Assembly: GCF_003013245.1 (NCBI RefSeq)
Contig: NZ_PXYY01000006.1
Span: 1-52,156, forward strand
DNA length: 52,156 nt
DNA from: Neisseria iguanae
GTDB taxonomy: Bacteria > Pseudomonadota > Gammaproteobacteria > Burkholderiales > Neisseriaceae
Reading direction: 5' to 3'
A program made the position numbers and the translations under genes. Of this stretch, positions 1 through 9,500 are shown piece after piece (the first letter of the stretch is position 1; each line of letters starts with the position of its first letter). The notes under the pieces are model-generated. The model saw only the letters and a list, made by a program, of their open reading frames with translations. It had not been told where the DNA came from and did no database searches.

Positions 1-257
1 CCGTACGCAAACCGATTTATACGACCAATGCGGCAGAGGCGGTACACCGCCAGTTTCGGAAGCTGGCCAAAACCCAAGGCGCATTCCCCAATGAAACCGG
101 CCTGCTGAAGCTTTTATATGGCGGTATCGGTAAGGCTTCGGGGAAATGGACGATGCCGATTGCAAACCGGGGGCAGACGCTCCTGCAGTTGGCGGTTTGT
201 TTTGACGGCCGGACGGCATTATCCGGTTGTAGAATTCAAGCTGACACAGGATTTTGA
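1..257 (+). mobile_element. IS256-family (mutator-type) transposase, C-terminal part cut by window edge
   Basis: The frame starting at base 3 is open from the window edge to a TGA at 255-257. It reads as the end of an IS256-type DDE transposase: residues IYTTNAAEAVHRQFRK near the start, then KTQGAFPNETGLLKLLY, then KWTMPIANRG, the usual C-terminal block of this family. The rest of the gene lies outside the window, so whether it is intact cannot be judged. It points toward ychF and stops only 14 bases before the end of that gene, so the two are convergent. Family assignment is from remembered motif order. Confidence 0.8.
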
Positions 258-271
258 ACGGCCTCTGAAAA

Positions 272-1363
272 TCACACATTAAACAAGAAGTGCATCACAT
301 CACCGTCTTTCACCACATATTCCTTGCCTTCCACACGCATTTTTCCTGCCTCTTTGGCTTTGGTTTCGCCGCCTAAGGCAACGAAATCCTCGTAGGCAAT
401 CACTTGGGCACGGATAAAGCCGCGTTCAAAGTCGGTATGGATTACGCCGGCGGCTTGTGGGGCGGTATCGCCTTTGTGAATCGTCCAAGCGCGGACTTCT
501 TTCACGCCGGCAGTGAAATAAGTTTGCAGATCCAAAAGGTCGTAACTGGCACGGATCAAGCGGTTTAAACCCGGCTCTTCCAAGCCCATTTCAGCTAAGA
601 ATTCGGCTTTTTCATCATCTTCCAACTCAGCGATTTCGCTTTCCATGGCGGCGCATATGGCAACCACAGGTGCATTTTCTTTGGCGGCCAGTTCTTTTAA
701 GCGGTTTAAGTGCAGATTGCTTTCAAAACCGTCTTCGGCGACGTTGCCGACATACATGGCCGGTTTGGCCGTAAGTAGGAATAATGGGCGTAACATCGCC
801 GATTCTTCGGACTCAAGGCCGAATGAGCGTACCGGCTTGCCTTCGTCCAAATGCGGCAGCAGTTTTTTACACAAATCCACTAATTTCTGTGCATCTTTAT
901 GGCCGCTTCGGGCGCGTTTTTCTTCGCGGATAATGGCTTTTTCCACGCTGGCCAAGTCAGCCAATGCCAATTCGGTGCCGATGGTTTCGATGTCGGCAAT
1001 CGGATCGACTTTACCGGCAACGTGTACGATGTTTTCATCATCAAAGCAGCGCACCACATTCATAATCGCATCGGTTTCGCGGATGTTGGCCAAAAATTGG
1101 TTGCCCAAGCCCTCACCTTTGCTGGCGCCTGATACTAAGCCGGCGATGTCGACAAATTCCACAATAGCAGGCTGTATTTTTTGCGGATTGACGATTTTTG
1201 CCAATTCAGCCATGCGCGGGTCGGGCACTTCGACAATGCCGACATTCGGTTCGATGGTGCAGAAAGGGTAGTTGGCCGCCTCAATGCCCGATTGTGTCAG
1301 GGCGTTGAACAGGGTGGATTTGCCGACATTGGGCAGACCGACGATGCCGCATTTTAAGCTCAT
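272..1363 (-). CDS. ychF: Redox-regulated ATPase YchF (Obg-like)
   Basis: Ribosome-associated P-loop ATPase of the TRAFAC/Obg class, cytosolic. The 363 residues match the usual family length. The Walker A motif GLPNVGKST sits at residues 9-17, followed by the switch region with [20 protein letters not shown], a helical insertion, and a C-terminal TGS domain ending in [10 protein letters not shown]. As in other YchF proteins the usual NKxD motif is absent, which fits ATP rather than GTP preference. It starts with ATG. The upstream gap to ubiB holds paired uptake-sequence inverted repeats, so it is probably transcribed alone. Nothing looks damaged. Confidence 0.97.
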   Translation of the reverse strand: MSLKCGIVGLPNVGKSTLFNALTQSGIEAANYPFCTIEPNVGIVEVPDPRMAELAKIVNPQKIQPAIVEFVDIAGLVSGASKGEGLGNQFLANIRETDAIMNVVRCFDDENIVHVAGKVDPIADIETIGTELALADLASVEKAIIREEKRARSGHKDAQKLVDLCKKLLPHLDEGKPVRSFGLESEESAMLRPLFLLTAKPAMYVGNVAEDGFESNLHLNRLKELAAKENAPVVAICAAMESEIAELEDDEKAEFLAEMGLEEPGLNRLIRASYDLLDLQTYFTAGVKEVRAWTIHKGDTAPQAAGVIHTDFERGFIRAQVIAYEDFVALGGETKAKEAGKMRVEGKEYVVKDGDVMHFLFNV

Positions 1364-1434
1364 GTTTTTTCCTGTTATTTGCTAAAATTTTCAAACGGGC
1401 AATTATAGCATAATTCGTTTGTGTGTTAGCCTGA

Positions 1435-1476
1435 CAAGGCCGTCTGAAAGAATGGTTTGCTTTTCAGACGGCCTTG
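1435..1476. terminator. Inverted pair of DNA uptake sequences between ychF and ubiB
   Basis: Two complete AGGCCGTCTGAA copies face each other with about ten bases between them, flanked by matching CA/TG. Such paired uptake sequences form stable hairpins and commonly sit after Neisseria genes. This one is downstream of ubiB on the minus strand. There is no strong T-run on either side, so termination strength is uncertain. Confidence 0.6.
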
Positions 1477-1527
1477 TGTGATTAAAATGTAAGGGCTGGA
1501 TGATTCATGGCGGTTAATAAGGAACCT

Positions 1528-1560
1528 AGGCAGTCTGAAACCTAATTGTTCAGACAGCCT
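1528..1560 (-). terminator. Variant uptake-sequence hairpin directly after ubiB
   Basis: Inverted repeat of AGGCAGTCTGAA and its near complement with a short loop, a few bases past the ubiB stop codon. It carries single-base changes from the canonical uptake sequence in both arms, and the changed bases differ between arms. It lacks a clear T-run. Confidence 0.5.
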
Positions 1561-1564
1561 GCTT

Positions 1565-3085
1565 TTATTTAAAAATCAAAATCAGCAGCAAAGCAATGGC
1601 AATCAAACCGAGCCACAAGCTTTGGCGTTGCTGTACCTTAATCAGGTGCAGATAGGCATTGTGCATTCCCTGCCGGTGGTTTTCATCGGCCAGCGCGTTG
1701 AGTTTGCGCGGCAGACCGGGTAGGATTTGCGCCCAAGCGGGTGCTTCGTTTTTTAGATTGTTGAACAGGGCTTTGAGGCCGATTTGTTCGTCCATCCATT
1801 TAGTGAGAAACGGCTTGGCGGTTGCCCACAAATCCAAATCAGGATCGAGCTGGCGGCCTAAACCTTCGATATTGAGCAGCGTTTTTTGCAGTAAAACCAG
1901 TTGCGGCTGGATTGAGACATTAAAGCAGCGGCTGACTTCAAACAAGCGCATCAGCACCAAGCCGAATGAAATCTGTGAAATCGGTTTGTTGAAAATCGGT
2001 TCGCATATGCTGCGCACAGCGGCTTCAAGTTCTTCTGCGCGCGTGCCGGCGGGTACCCAGCCCGATTCGATGTGGGCGGTGGCAACGCGGTGGTAGTCTC
2101 GGTTGAAAAAAGCAAGGAAGTTAATCGCTAAATAGCGTTTGTCGTAATCGGTGAGGCTGCCGATAATGCCGAAATCGAGGGCGATGTAGCGGTTGTCGTC
2201 AGCAACCAAAATATTGCCCGGATGCATATCGGCATGGAAAAAGCCGTCGCGAAAGACTTGGGTAAAGAAGATTTCCACGCCGTAATCGGCGAGTTTTTTC
2301 AAATCAATGCCTTTGGTTTTGAGCGTGGGAATGTCGGATACCGGTGTACCTTCCATCCATTCGATGGTTAACACGTCGCGGTTGCAATAATCGTAAAACA
2401 CTTTGGGAATAACCAGCATATCGCTGCAGGTGAAATTGCGGCCAAGCTGGCTGGCATTAGCGGCTTCGCGCATCAAATCCAATTCGTCATGCAGGTATTT
2501 GTCGAATTCGGCCACCACTTCGCGCGGCTTCAGGCGCTTGCCGTCGGCGAACAACCGTTCCAGCCAACCTGCGCCCAAACGCATCAGTGCCAAATCTTGT
2601 TCGATAACCGGCAGAATATTCGGACGCAATACTTTCACTGCCACTTCTTCGCCGCTGTGCAAACGGGCTTTGTGTACTTGGGCAATGGAGGCACTGGCGA
2701 CTGGTTCGGTTTCAAACTCGGCATACAGGCTTTCGATGGATTGGCCTAAGGCTTTTTCGATTTGGCGGCGTGATAATTGCGCGTCAAACGGAGGCACACG
2801 GTCTTGCAGTTTAGCCAGTTCGGTGGCGTATTCATAAGGAATCAAGTCAGGGCGGGTAGATAATATTTGACCGAACTTGATAAAAATCGGGCCAAGGCTT
2901 TCCAAAGCCAAGCGCAAGCGGACGGGAAGGGATTGGTCTTGATATTCGACAGACTGCGGCAGTTTGCCGACTAAGTTGCGCAACCAGTCTTGACGGATAT
3001 GGTGGGCGAATAAGTCGGTCAGTCCGTAAAGATAGAGAGTACGAAAGATGGTTTTAATGCGTTTGAGCCATTTCATGGTGGTCAT
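1565..3085 (-). CDS. ubiB: UbiB, ABC1/ADCK-family kinase-like protein for ubiquinone biosynthesis
   Basis: Membrane-associated atypical kinase-like protein needed for ubiquinone synthesis. The 506 residues show the KFGQ motif near residues 70-73 that defines the ABC1 family, the alanine-rich nucleotide loop [11 protein letters not shown] near 130-140, an invariant lysine near 151, HADMHPGN in the catalytic loop and DFGIIG for the metal site. The C-terminus is a hydrophobic helix ([15 protein letters not shown]), the usual membrane anchor. The exact start is uncertain: a second ATG lies three codons in and neither has a convincing ribosome-binding site. The upstream neighbour has its own terminator. 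Confidence 0.96.
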   Translation of the reverse strand: MTTMKWLKRIKTIFRTLYLYGLTDLFAHHIRQDWLRNLVGKLPQSVEYQDQSLPVRLRLALESLGPIFIKFGQILSTRPDLIPYEYATELAKLQDRVPPFDAQLSRRQIEKALGQSIESLYAEFETEPVASASIAQVHKARLHSGEEVAVKVLRPNILPVIEQDLALMRLGAGWLERLFADGKRLKPREVVAEFDKYLHDELDLMREAANASQLGRNFTCSDMLVIPKVFYDYCNRDVLTIEWMEGTPVSDIPTLKTKGIDLKKLADYGVEIFFTQVFRDGFFHADMHPGNILVADDNRYIALDFGIIGSLTDYDKRYLAINFLAFFNRDYHRVATAHIESGWVPAGTRAEELEAAVRSICEPIFNKPISQISFGLVLMRLFEVSRCFNVSIQPQLVLLQKTLLNIEGLGRQLDPDLDLWATAKPFLTKWMDEQIGLKALFNNLKNEAPAWAQILPGLPRKLNALADENHRQGMHNAYLHLIKVQQRQSLWLGLIAIALLLILIFK

Positions 3086-3186
3086 TCGGTTGCGCTGAAG
3101 ATGGACGAATTATAAATCATTGCATGGGTTACGCCAAAGCTTCTATTGGGAATAATGCAATAATATAAATACAATAATATAAAAAA

Positions 3187-3228
3187 GAAAAGCCGTCTGA
3201 AAAATGACACTTTTCAGACGGCTTTTTT
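3187..3228 (-). terminator. Paired uptake-sequence terminator after the zinc-ribbon protein gene
   Basis: Two GCCGTCTGAAAA copies face each other. On the minus strand the stem is followed by a T-rich stretch, giving a convincing rho-independent terminator for the gene ending at 3237. Confidence 0.75.
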
Positions 3229-3236
3229 CAAAAACC

Positions 3237-3911
3237 TTACAGATATTTGGCAGCAAAATAGCCGACTGCGATTAATAAAATCATGAAGATAAAAACAATA
3301 ATGCAGATTAATATATTTTTTCGTTTGGCGGCGAAGGCGACTAAGTTTGGATTTATACCCAATTCTTCACGCAGCTTTTCTTCCAATTCTGCACGGATTT
3401 GTTTACGTAAGATTTTTTCTTCACGCTCGCGATCTTGCTGGATTTTATGGGCGATTTCGGTTTGCTTTTTATGCTCAAAGGCCAGTTTTTCCTGCCATTC
3501 GATACGTTTACGGTCAATGGTTTGCTGGTTTGCAGTAGAAAATCGGAAATCACAGACTGTACAATTGGTTGCGTCGGGATCTTCAATAATGGTCATACAC
3601 ACCGGACATTGAGTGATTTCTGCGGAAGTTGTTTCTTCAGATTCAGGATTAACCGCACTGGGCGTAAGTTTTAAAGACTGACGTACGATGACATCCAAAC
3701 CTAAGTAGTTGAAGTAATGGTGGGCATTTTCACGCTCTTCTTGAGTACAGCTTTCGGCAATAATGGCTTGTGGGCGCTCAGCCAATGCCTGTACTAAGTC
3801 TTCTGCTTCGTTTTTTGGCAGATTGTCATACAAACAGGCATTAATCCGATCGCGATCAACATCGGGCGGATAAGAAACATACACGTCGTAAAATTTATCT
3901 TTTTGGTTCAT
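3237..3911 (-). CDS. Zinc-ribbon, coiled-coil, single-pass membrane protein of unknown function
   Basis: I do not recognise a named family. The 224 residues fall into four parts. Residues about 1-85 are a globular domain with VSYPPDVDRDRINACLYDNLP. A CPVC...CTVC pair near 100-122 looks like a zinc ribbon. A long charged helix near 130-190 (EREEKILRKQIRAELEEKLREEL) is probably a coiled coil. One hydrophobic helix at the C-terminus (ILICIIVFIFMILLIAVGYFA) should place the protein as a tail-anchored membrane protein. It stands alone with its own terminator. Other parts of the window give no hint of function. Confidence 0.85.
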   Translation of the reverse strand: MNQKDKFYDVYVSYPPDVDRDRINACLYDNLPKNEAEDLVQALAERPQAIIAESCTQEERENAHHYFNYLGLDVIVRQSLKLTPSAVNPESEETTSAEITQCPVCMTIIEDPDATNCTVCDFRFSTANQQTIDRKRIEWQEKLAFEHKKQTEIAHKIQQDREREEKILRKQIRAELEEKLREELGINPNLVAFAAKRKNILICIIVFIFMILLIAVGYFAAKYL

Positions 3912-4333
3912 CAGTATCCCATTTATATAATTGATAAAACGGCTTATTTCGTTTTTAGTGTGCGGATTATCAGGAGAATTTCTATTATTATGGAGTATAA
4001 GTGTTATAAGGTTGTATGTCTTCTGTAAAGGATAAAGGGTAATTTCTAGGGTTAAAATAGTTTAGTGTAATGAAATTGAAAAAAAGTGTTTATAAACAGC
4101 AACTTATTTTTCGACAAAATTGTTCAATACATAATTTGGTCAATTGCTATATGTATCATAAATTACACAAAACAGATACTTTTTTTGAAATGAAAAACAA
4201 GATTCAAAGGCTGTCTGAATCATTTGGGACGGCCTGTTGTCGGGAAAAATTTCAATCGATGGAAAAAGGCAACCGTTGCGATTGGTTGAAATTTTGGGGT
4301 TTGATATGTTAATAAATTTATCTTAAGCGGCCA
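3912..4333. other. AT-rich intergenic stretch, nothing recognised
   Basis: About 420 bases between two minus-strand genes. It is AT-rich, with one degenerate uptake sequence near 4209. An 80-codon plus-strand frame (4070-4312) has no ribosome-binding site and unconvincing composition, so it is not called. Confidence 0.6.
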
Positions 4334-4672
4334 TTAAACCGAGAATGATGAACCGCAGCCGCAAGTAGTTTCGGCATTAGGGTTGCGAATTACGAATTGG
4401 GAACCGTGAAGGCTTTCGGTGTAGTCGATTTCTGCACCGACCAGGTATTGGTAGCTCATCGGGTCAACCAAGAAGGTCAGGCCGTTTTTCTCAATCTCAA
4501 AATCATCGTCGTTTTTGATTTCGTCAAAAGTAAAACCGTATTGGAAGCCGGAGCAGCCACCACCGTTCACAAAAACGCGCAGTTTGAGTTCGGGATTGTT
4601 TTCTTCAGCAATCAGGTCGGCTACTTTGGTGCAGCAGCTGTCGGTGAAGAGGATAGGGCTTTCATCTGACAT
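4334..4672 (-). CDS. erpA: Iron-sulfur cluster insertion protein ErpA
   Basis: A-type Fe-S carrier that hands clusters to apoproteins, including enzymes of isoprenoid synthesis. The three cluster-ligand cysteines of the family are present: CSGFQYG and the C-terminal CGCG. The frame could begin 14 codons upstream, but the ATG at 4672 follows AAGGAA at a good distance and gives 112 residues starting [11 protein letters not shown], the normal family length, so I place the start there. It is monocistronic. The cysteines are intact and the protein looks functional. Confidence 0.95.
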   Translation of the reverse strand: MSDESPILFTDSCCTKVADLIAEENNPELKLRVFVNGGGCSGFQYGFTFDEIKNDDDFEIEKNGLTFLVDPMSYQYLVGAEIDYTESLHGSQFVIRNPNAETTCGCGSSFSV

Positions 4673-4770
4673 GGTGATTCCTTTTATATGAATGTTATGC
4701 ATATTGTCGCTCAAACTGCTCAGTTAGGCAAGTTGGGATAATGACTTAAAATTCAATACCGGCATAAAAA

Positions 4771-5457
4771 TTAGATATTGCGCCCAAACCATTCCACACG
4801 GCCGATAATGGCGATGTCGTCACCCAGCTGCTTTAAATTGATTTCAAAAGTCGGATAGGCTTCGTTTGCGGAAATAACATTCACAATGCCGCCAGGCATT
4901 AATTGTAAGCGTTTGACCAACAGGTTTTCGTTGAGCCGTAAAACATACAGCCCATCGCGCGGTGTGGTTTCGCTGTGGTTAATCAGAATCGAATCACCGT
5001 CATTGAGCACTCCTTCCATTGAATCGCCTTTGACGGAGATAACCGATAAATTTTTGGTGTCACGGGTGACGTAGTTCTCAATCCAGTAGCGGCGGAAAGC
5101 CATGGTAAAGACGGGTTTTTCATCGCCAACCAGTTGGCCGTGGCCTGCGGCAGCTTGGATATCGTAGCGAGGCACAAAAATAAATTCTTCGACATCAACC
5201 GGATTGCCGAGCGTGTCATGAACGGTGGTGTTGGGCGCGGCTTGTTCCGGGAATGGTTCTCCTTCTCCGGTAAGCAGCCAATCAATGCTGCAACCTTTTA
5301 ATTGTTTGATTTTTTTTAAAGTTTCTGATTTTGGCAAGCCGCCTTCATTCCAAATACGGCTGAAGCCGGCAATGGTCATGTCGATATCAGCTGCAATTTT
5401 GGCTTGTTTGGCTTCGCCCTTCCATAAAAAGGCCAGTCTGTCTTTAAAGGTATCCAT
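4771..5457 (-). CDS. LexA-like S24 repressor with N-terminal HTH
   Basis: A 228-residue self-cleaving type of repressor. The N-terminus (about 5-70) is a helix-turn-helix of the XRE/CI-like kind, with IDMTIAGFSRIWNEGGLPKSETLKKI. The C-terminus is an S24 peptidase domain with the serine in VKGDSMEG and the lysine in LLVKRLQL, so the catalytic dyad is kept. The ATG at 5457 follows AAGGAA and is preferred over one 12 codons upstream. Neisseria are known to carry a chromosomal LexA-like regulator of this build that responds to DNA damage or oxidation. Whether this is its orthologue is inference. No prophage genes surround it. Confidence 0.85.
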   Translation of the reverse strand: MDTFKDRLAFLWKGEAKQAKIAADIDMTIAGFSRIWNEGGLPKSETLKKIKQLKGCSIDWLLTGEGEPFPEQAAPNTTVHDTLGNPVDVEEFIFVPRYDIQAAAGHGQLVGDEKPVFTMAFRRYWIENYVTRDTKNLSVISVKGDSMEGVLNDGDSILINHSETTPRDGLYVLRLNENLLVKRLQLMPGGIVNVISANEAYPTFEINLKQLGDDIAIIGRVEWFGRNI

Positions 5458-5769
5458 ACTATTCCTTAGGTGAAAGTGTGATTTTGGATACACACTGTTT
5501 AATTGTTTTATATTTTACTTCATTTTTTGAAATAGTGTAAGAAAAAAATTAGCAATAATAAGAAAAAATATTGCATTTTTTGTTTTATCTTAGTATTATG
5601 TCGGAAATTAAAGGTTAACTAAAGTTTCAGGCAGTATTTTTGAGTTTATGCATTGTATTTGTTCTGTCATATACGTTGCGTATCGTACATGAAGAGAGGC
5701 TTATGGGCTTAATCTGAGTGATTTCAAAGAAACTAAATTATTTTTAATTATTTAATTAAAGGAATCAAA
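5458..5769. promoter_or_regulatory. Divergent promoter region between the S24 repressor gene and a small secreted-protein gene
   Basis: About 310 AT-rich bases between divergent genes. It ends with AAAGGAATC, a good ribosome-binding site for the ATG at 5770. No palindromic operator stands out to me. Confidence 0.4.
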
Positions 5770-6045
5770 ATGACAGGCTATCGAAGAAATACTTGGTTGG
5801 CAGTAATGGCATTGGCTTTAGGCTTGATAGCGTTTCCTGTCAGCTATTCGGAGGCGCAATCTTCCAATGTGTCATTTTCTGCACTGGAGTGCGAGCATTT
5901 AAGCCATTTAGTTTTGCAGAACATGGATGTCAAGCAGCGTAAGTTTGCGCACGAATGTGACATGGTTGAAGCATCGCACGATTGGGAGCAGCAATACGGA
6001 GGTCTCAATGAGCAAGAATTTGTGGCAGGGGTGGTTTACGAATAA
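5770..6045 (+). CDS. Small secreted protein of unknown function
   Basis: A 91-residue protein with a clear Sec signal: positive start MTGYRRN, a hydrophobic core LAVMALALGLIAFPV, then a small-residue cleavage region near SEAQS. The mature part is about 60 residues with two cysteines that could form one disulfide. I do not recognise the family. It has a good ribosome-binding site and its own downstream hairpin, which support it being a real gene. It is divergent from the S24 repressor gene, so that repressor may control it; this is inference from position only. Confidence 0.7.
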   Translation: MTGYRRNTWLAVMALALGLIAFPVSYSEAQSSNVSFSALECEHLSHLVLQNMDVKQRKFAHECDMVEASHDWEQQYGGLNEQEFVAGVVYE

Positions 6046-6096
6046 ATCGATTGATATCGAAAACCATGAAAACCATGCAGTAGAAACCCGCAGTAA

Positions 6097-6142
6097 ACTT
6101 GAGGCTGTCTGAAACATGCTGTAATTTCAGACAGCCTCAAGT
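6097..6142. terminator. Bidirectional uptake-sequence terminator between convergent genes
   Basis: Perfect inverted pair of AGGCTGTCTGAAA extended by ACTTG/CAAGT, between the small secreted-protein gene and argC, which converge here. The arms carry the T variant at the fifth base of the uptake sequence. Confidence 0.75.
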
Positions 6143-6167
6143 TTGTTGGCGGATGAGATACCTAAGG

Positions 6168-7211
6168 TTAAGGCAGTAATGGTGCGGCTTGTAAGCCTAA
6201 GCATTCATCCAAGCCAAACATGATGTTCATGTTTTGAACGGCTTGTCCGGCGGCACCTTTCACTAAATTATCAATTGCTGACAATGCCACCCAAAGCCGG
6301 CTTTGGGGTGCTTGCTGCACGCTGATGCGGCAAATATTGGCCCCGCGGACGCTGCGGGTTTCAGGTGTGGCTCCCGGTTTCATCACGTCAACAAAAGGGT
6401 TGTCTTGATAGAATGTACTCAAGATTTCGTATGGGGTGACGTTATCCTCCAAGTGAAGGTAAATGGTGGCGTGCATGCCGCGAATCATCGGTGTTAAATG
6501 CGGCACGAAGACAAAGCCTTCAGCCACATCGGCTTGCAAGCCGCTGATGGTTTGTTTGATTTCCGGTAGGTGACGGTGGCCGCCTATGCCGTAAGCTTTA
6601 AAGTTGTCGCCTGCTTCGCACAATAACGAGCCGACATTGCCTTTGCGGCCTGCGCCGGAAACGCCGGATTTACAGTCGGCAATCAACGGCATATTGGCTT
6701 TCAGACGGCCTTGTTGCAGTAAAGGCAACAGAGGCAAAGAAACGCAGGTAGGGTAGCAGCCCGGATTGGCAACAATTTGCGCATGTGAAATGGCATCGCG
6801 GTTCATCTCACATAAGCCGTAAACGGCTTGCGGCACTATATCCGGACAGGCATGCGTCATACCGTACCACTGTTCCCATGTCGGAATGTCTTGGATGCGG
6901 AAGTCGGCAGACAAATCTATAATACGTATTCCTTTTGCCAATAATTCCGGCGCTTCCTTCATGGCTACGCCGTTGGGTGTGGCGAAAAACACTACATCGC
7001 ATTGATTAAGGCCGGCTTCGTCAGGTGTTTGGAAAACCAAGTCATAAATGCCACGCAGACTCGGAAAGTAATCGGCAATGGTGATGCCGGCTTCTCCGCG
7101 GCTGGTTACGGCTGTCACTTCAACGTTGGGGTGCGCGGCCAGCAGGCGCAATAATTCGACACCGGTGTAACCCGTTGCGCCGACAATGCCGGCTTTGATT
7201 TTAGGATTCAT
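6168..7211 (-). CDS. argC: N-acetyl-gamma-glutamyl-phosphate reductase ArgC
   Basis: NADPH-dependent reductase of arginine biosynthesis, turning N-acetylglutamyl phosphate into the semialdehyde; cytosolic. The Rossmann start [19 protein letters not shown] and the active-site cysteine in NPGCYPT are present, as is the downstream GGHRHLPEI histidine region. The frame extends 48 codons upstream, but the ATG at 7211 follows GGAGAGA and gives 347 residues beginning [11 protein letters not shown], the normal start. No other arg gene adjoins, as is usual for dispersed arg genes in Neisseria. Confidence 0.96.
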   Translation of the reverse strand: MNPKIKAGIVGATGYTGVELLRLLAAHPNVEVTAVTSRGEAGITIADYFPSLRGIYDLVFQTPDEAGLNQCDVVFFATPNGVAMKEAPELLAKGIRIIDLSADFRIQDIPTWEQWYGMTHACPDIVPQAVYGLCEMNRDAISHAQIVANPGCYPTCVSLPLLPLLQQGRLKANMPLIADCKSGVSGAGRKGNVGSLLCEAGDNFKAYGIGGHRHLPEIKQTISGLQADVAEGFVFVPHLTPMIRGMHATIYLHLEDNVTPYEILSTFYQDNPFVDVMKPGATPETRSVRGANICRISVQQAPQSRLWVALSAIDNLVKGAAGQAVQNMNIMFGLDECLGLQAAPLLP

Positions 7212-7430
7212 CTGTCTCTCCAGTAGGGCAGGTTTGATAGAGTTGGGTAGGTTAAGGCTTAGCAGACCGTCTGAAAAGGATAGGAGCAATGAACTGTCTG
7301 TTTCATCAGGCCAGTTATGATTAATGTTTTGCCGAACATTAAGAATTGTCCGCATATAATAATGGAATATCCGACAGAAACCGACAACGTTTCAGACGGC
7401 CTGCAAACGCCACTGTTCATACATTTTTAT

Positions 7431-7798
7431 TTATGCCATTTTTTTGCCAATCAGCAAACCTGCCGCTACAAACACCAGCCCGACCTCCCTCCCGGCATCA
7501 GCATGCGTGTTTCAATCGCTGCGGTGCTTTCCACAAAGAAGCCGAGCGAGACATACAATCCGGCAGCAAACAGCAGCAGTGCCGCGGTTTTCTGTAACCA
7601 GCACTGAATCGGCACATAACGTCCGCAGCTAATGTTCAGTAGTGCGATTAACAGCAGATAGATATGATTGGCGCGGTTTTGCATGCGGATATAGCTGTAG
7701 GTCTCGAATTGGGGCAGCACAGTGTTGAGCAGGTAGTAGCCGGAACATAAAAACAGCAGTAAAAACGCCAAGCCGCTATAGAAACTTAATTTCTTCAT
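7431..7798 (-). CDS. Small polytopic membrane protein with a probable 3' frameshift
   Basis: The uninterrupted frame runs from 7798 to a stop at 7466 (110 residues) with three hydrophobic helices and ends MPGGRSGWCL. Just past the G-rich GGGAGGGAGG another frame continues to a TAA at 7431-7433 and would encode VGLVFVAAGLLIGKKMA, a good fourth membrane helix with a positive tail. One inserted base in the G-rich run would join the two. I therefore give the range of the restored gene. The start has a good GGGAGAG ribosome-binding site. I do not recognise the family. The shift may be a real mutation, a sequencing error, or a phase-variable tract, though the run is short. Confidence 0.7.
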
Positions 7799-8178
7799 TT
7801 GCTCTCCCTTATTTTGCAGACACGAATGATTTGATAATGAACTCAGGCAGATATCCTGAATTTATTTTAATCAAAACAAATAAAATATGCAGTTTTGTTT
7901 TTAACGGTTTTTATGTGCAAGCAGCATGGTGGGCAGACAATAGCGCGCTTGACAGACAAAGCCGTCTGGATGTCTTTTCGGATAAAAAGTGCGGTTCAGA
8001 CGGCTTTGTGTCTGATGGCCTGAAATGCTTAGGGAAATCAGGTATGGCAACATGTGAGGCTCATTTCCCAAGCCGTCAGTCAGCAGGTTGCGCTTGCCAC
8101 ACATAGAAAGGAAAGGTTGTCTGAAAAAGGTTTGCCGAAGCGTCCTTTTTCAGACGGCCAGTATGTTTTATTCAATCA
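7799..8178. other. Intergenic stretch with uptake-sequence terminator
   Basis: About 380 bases. At 8114-8159 an uptake-sequence inverted repeat (GTTGTCTGAAAAAGG against CCTTTTTCAGACGGC) acts as the likely terminator of the L,D-transpeptidase gene. A single and a second spaced uptake sequence lie near 7960-8005. The plus-strand frame at 7831-8106 looks non-coding. Confidence 0.55.
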
Positions 8179-9216
8179 TTAAAACAGCAATTCGGTCGGC
8201 TCGGTATCTGCCGGAATTTCCTGTGTCGGATAAGCAGGTACCGGAACATAGCTTGAAGCCGGTGCGGGCACGCTTGCTGCAGAAGCTGCTGCATTGGTTG
8301 GCACAACTGATTGGGTGGTTTGCGGGGTAACCGGTGTTGGGGTGATTGGTTTGGCCGTATCATCACCGGCATCGATTTCGATTTCCGAACCCGATGGCAA
8401 AACGTCATCTTTGACCGGAACTGGTTTCGACATAGCTTTTGGTTTGCTGTATGCGGATGAACCGGTTGTCCAAGCAAGTGATTTCAGCGGGCCTTTGAGC
8501 TTCACGCCTTTGGTACAGGTCAGGCAGTTGGCTTGGCCGGTACGGTTTTTCAGGATGGCATTAACGCGCCTGGTATTGATGCTTTTGCCGTGTGCTTTTG
8601 CCCATGCGGTAATACTTTTTTCCAGAGCGGCGGTATCCAGATTTTTTTTGTTATATGGGTCGCGGTAAGCGGCGAGCCATAAATTTTTATTGGCATCTTC
8701 GTTTAAGGCAGCCATTTGGTAAATCACGTAAGCGGGCGAACCTGTGGCAATTGTGTTGGCAAACTCCAAGGCATCGGGCGATTTCATGCGCACGCAACCA
8801 TGACTGCGTACGCCCGGTACGCTGGATGGGACGTTGGTGCCGTGGATGCCTAAGCCCAATTTCGGATCTCCAAAGCGCACAAATACCGGACCTAGAGGAT
8901 TTTTAGGTCCGGGTGGGATGGTTTTCACGTTGTCGCCACGCTCTTTTTGAATAGATTTTGGGATATGCCAAGTGGGATTGAAGGCTTTTACGCCGATTTT
9001 GTGTTCGCCCAAATTGGTTTGGGTTATGGCTTTGCCAACTGCCACAGGATAGGCTTTGGTCAGCTCGCCGTCGGTGTATAAAAACAGGCGCTGTTGTGGG
9101 ATATTGATGAAAACGTGTTGGCCTTCGGTTGCCGGTGCGACATCAGGAAGCGGCGTGTTGGCGAATGCGGCGGTAGTCAGTGTCAGTGTAAATAAACCTA
9201 AGCTGATTTTTTTCAT
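8179..9216 (-). CDS. L,D-transpeptidase (YkuD domain), exported
   Basis: Periplasmic enzyme that makes or anchors L,D-cross-links in peptidoglycan using a catalytic cysteine. The 345 residues start with a Sec signal (MKKISLGLFTLTLTTAAFA, cleavage after AFA). The YkuD domain spans about 33-180, with HGTNVP near 125-130 and SHGCVRM near 138-144, where Cys141 is the nucleophile. The rest is a long low-complexity tail rich in Pro, Ser, Ala and Thr that may contact the wall. It is longer than minimal YkuD enzymes because of this tail. It stands alone with its own terminator. Confidence 0.92.
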   Translation of the reverse strand: MKKISLGLFTLTLTTAAFANTPLPDVAPATEGQHVFINIPQQRLFLYTDGELTKAYPVAVGKAITQTNLGEHKIGVKAFNPTWHIPKSIQKERGDNVKTIPPGPKNPLGPVFVRFGDPKLGLGIHGTNVPSSVPGVRSHGCVRMKSPDALEFANTIATGSPAYVIYQMAALNEDANKNLWLAAYRDPYNKKNLDTAALEKSITAWAKAHGKSINTRRVNAILKNRTGQANCLTCTKGVKLKGPLKSLAWTTGSSAYSKPKAMSKPVPVKDDVLPSGSEIEIDAGDDTAKPITPTPVTPQTTQSVVPTNAAASAASVPAPASSYVPVPAYPTQEIPADTEPTELLF

Positions 9217-9500
9217 GTATTTGTCTGTATTTTAACAAAGGGTTAAAAGATAATTTTAGGAAATCATACCTTAATATAATGTCAACTGTGCGAAAATATG
9301 CCCTTTCGGTAAATAATAAGCGATAAACGTTTATTTAGGATGAATATTTGAATGGCAGTAAGAAGATGGACAAAAGTGAGTATGTGAAGGATGTGGCGGA
9401 CGTTTTTTCTTTAGATTAAGAAGAGTACGGGGTGGCGTGATTGGACGGAAAAACGGTTTTTATCAAAAGTGCCATGCCGTCTGAAACTGCCAGTTAAAGT

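Noticed and set aside
4070..4312. 80-codon plus-strand frame
   Set aside because: No ribosome-binding site, AT-driven composition (KKSVYKQQ...), no signal or domain, and it crosses a degenerate uptake sequence.
4771..5457. S24 repressor as a sign of a prophage on the left
   Set aside because: No phage structural, integrase or replication genes surround it; the neighbours are housekeeping genes.
7831..8106. 91-codon plus-strand frame
   Set aside because: No ribosome-binding site, and it contains uptake sequences; no protein-like pattern.
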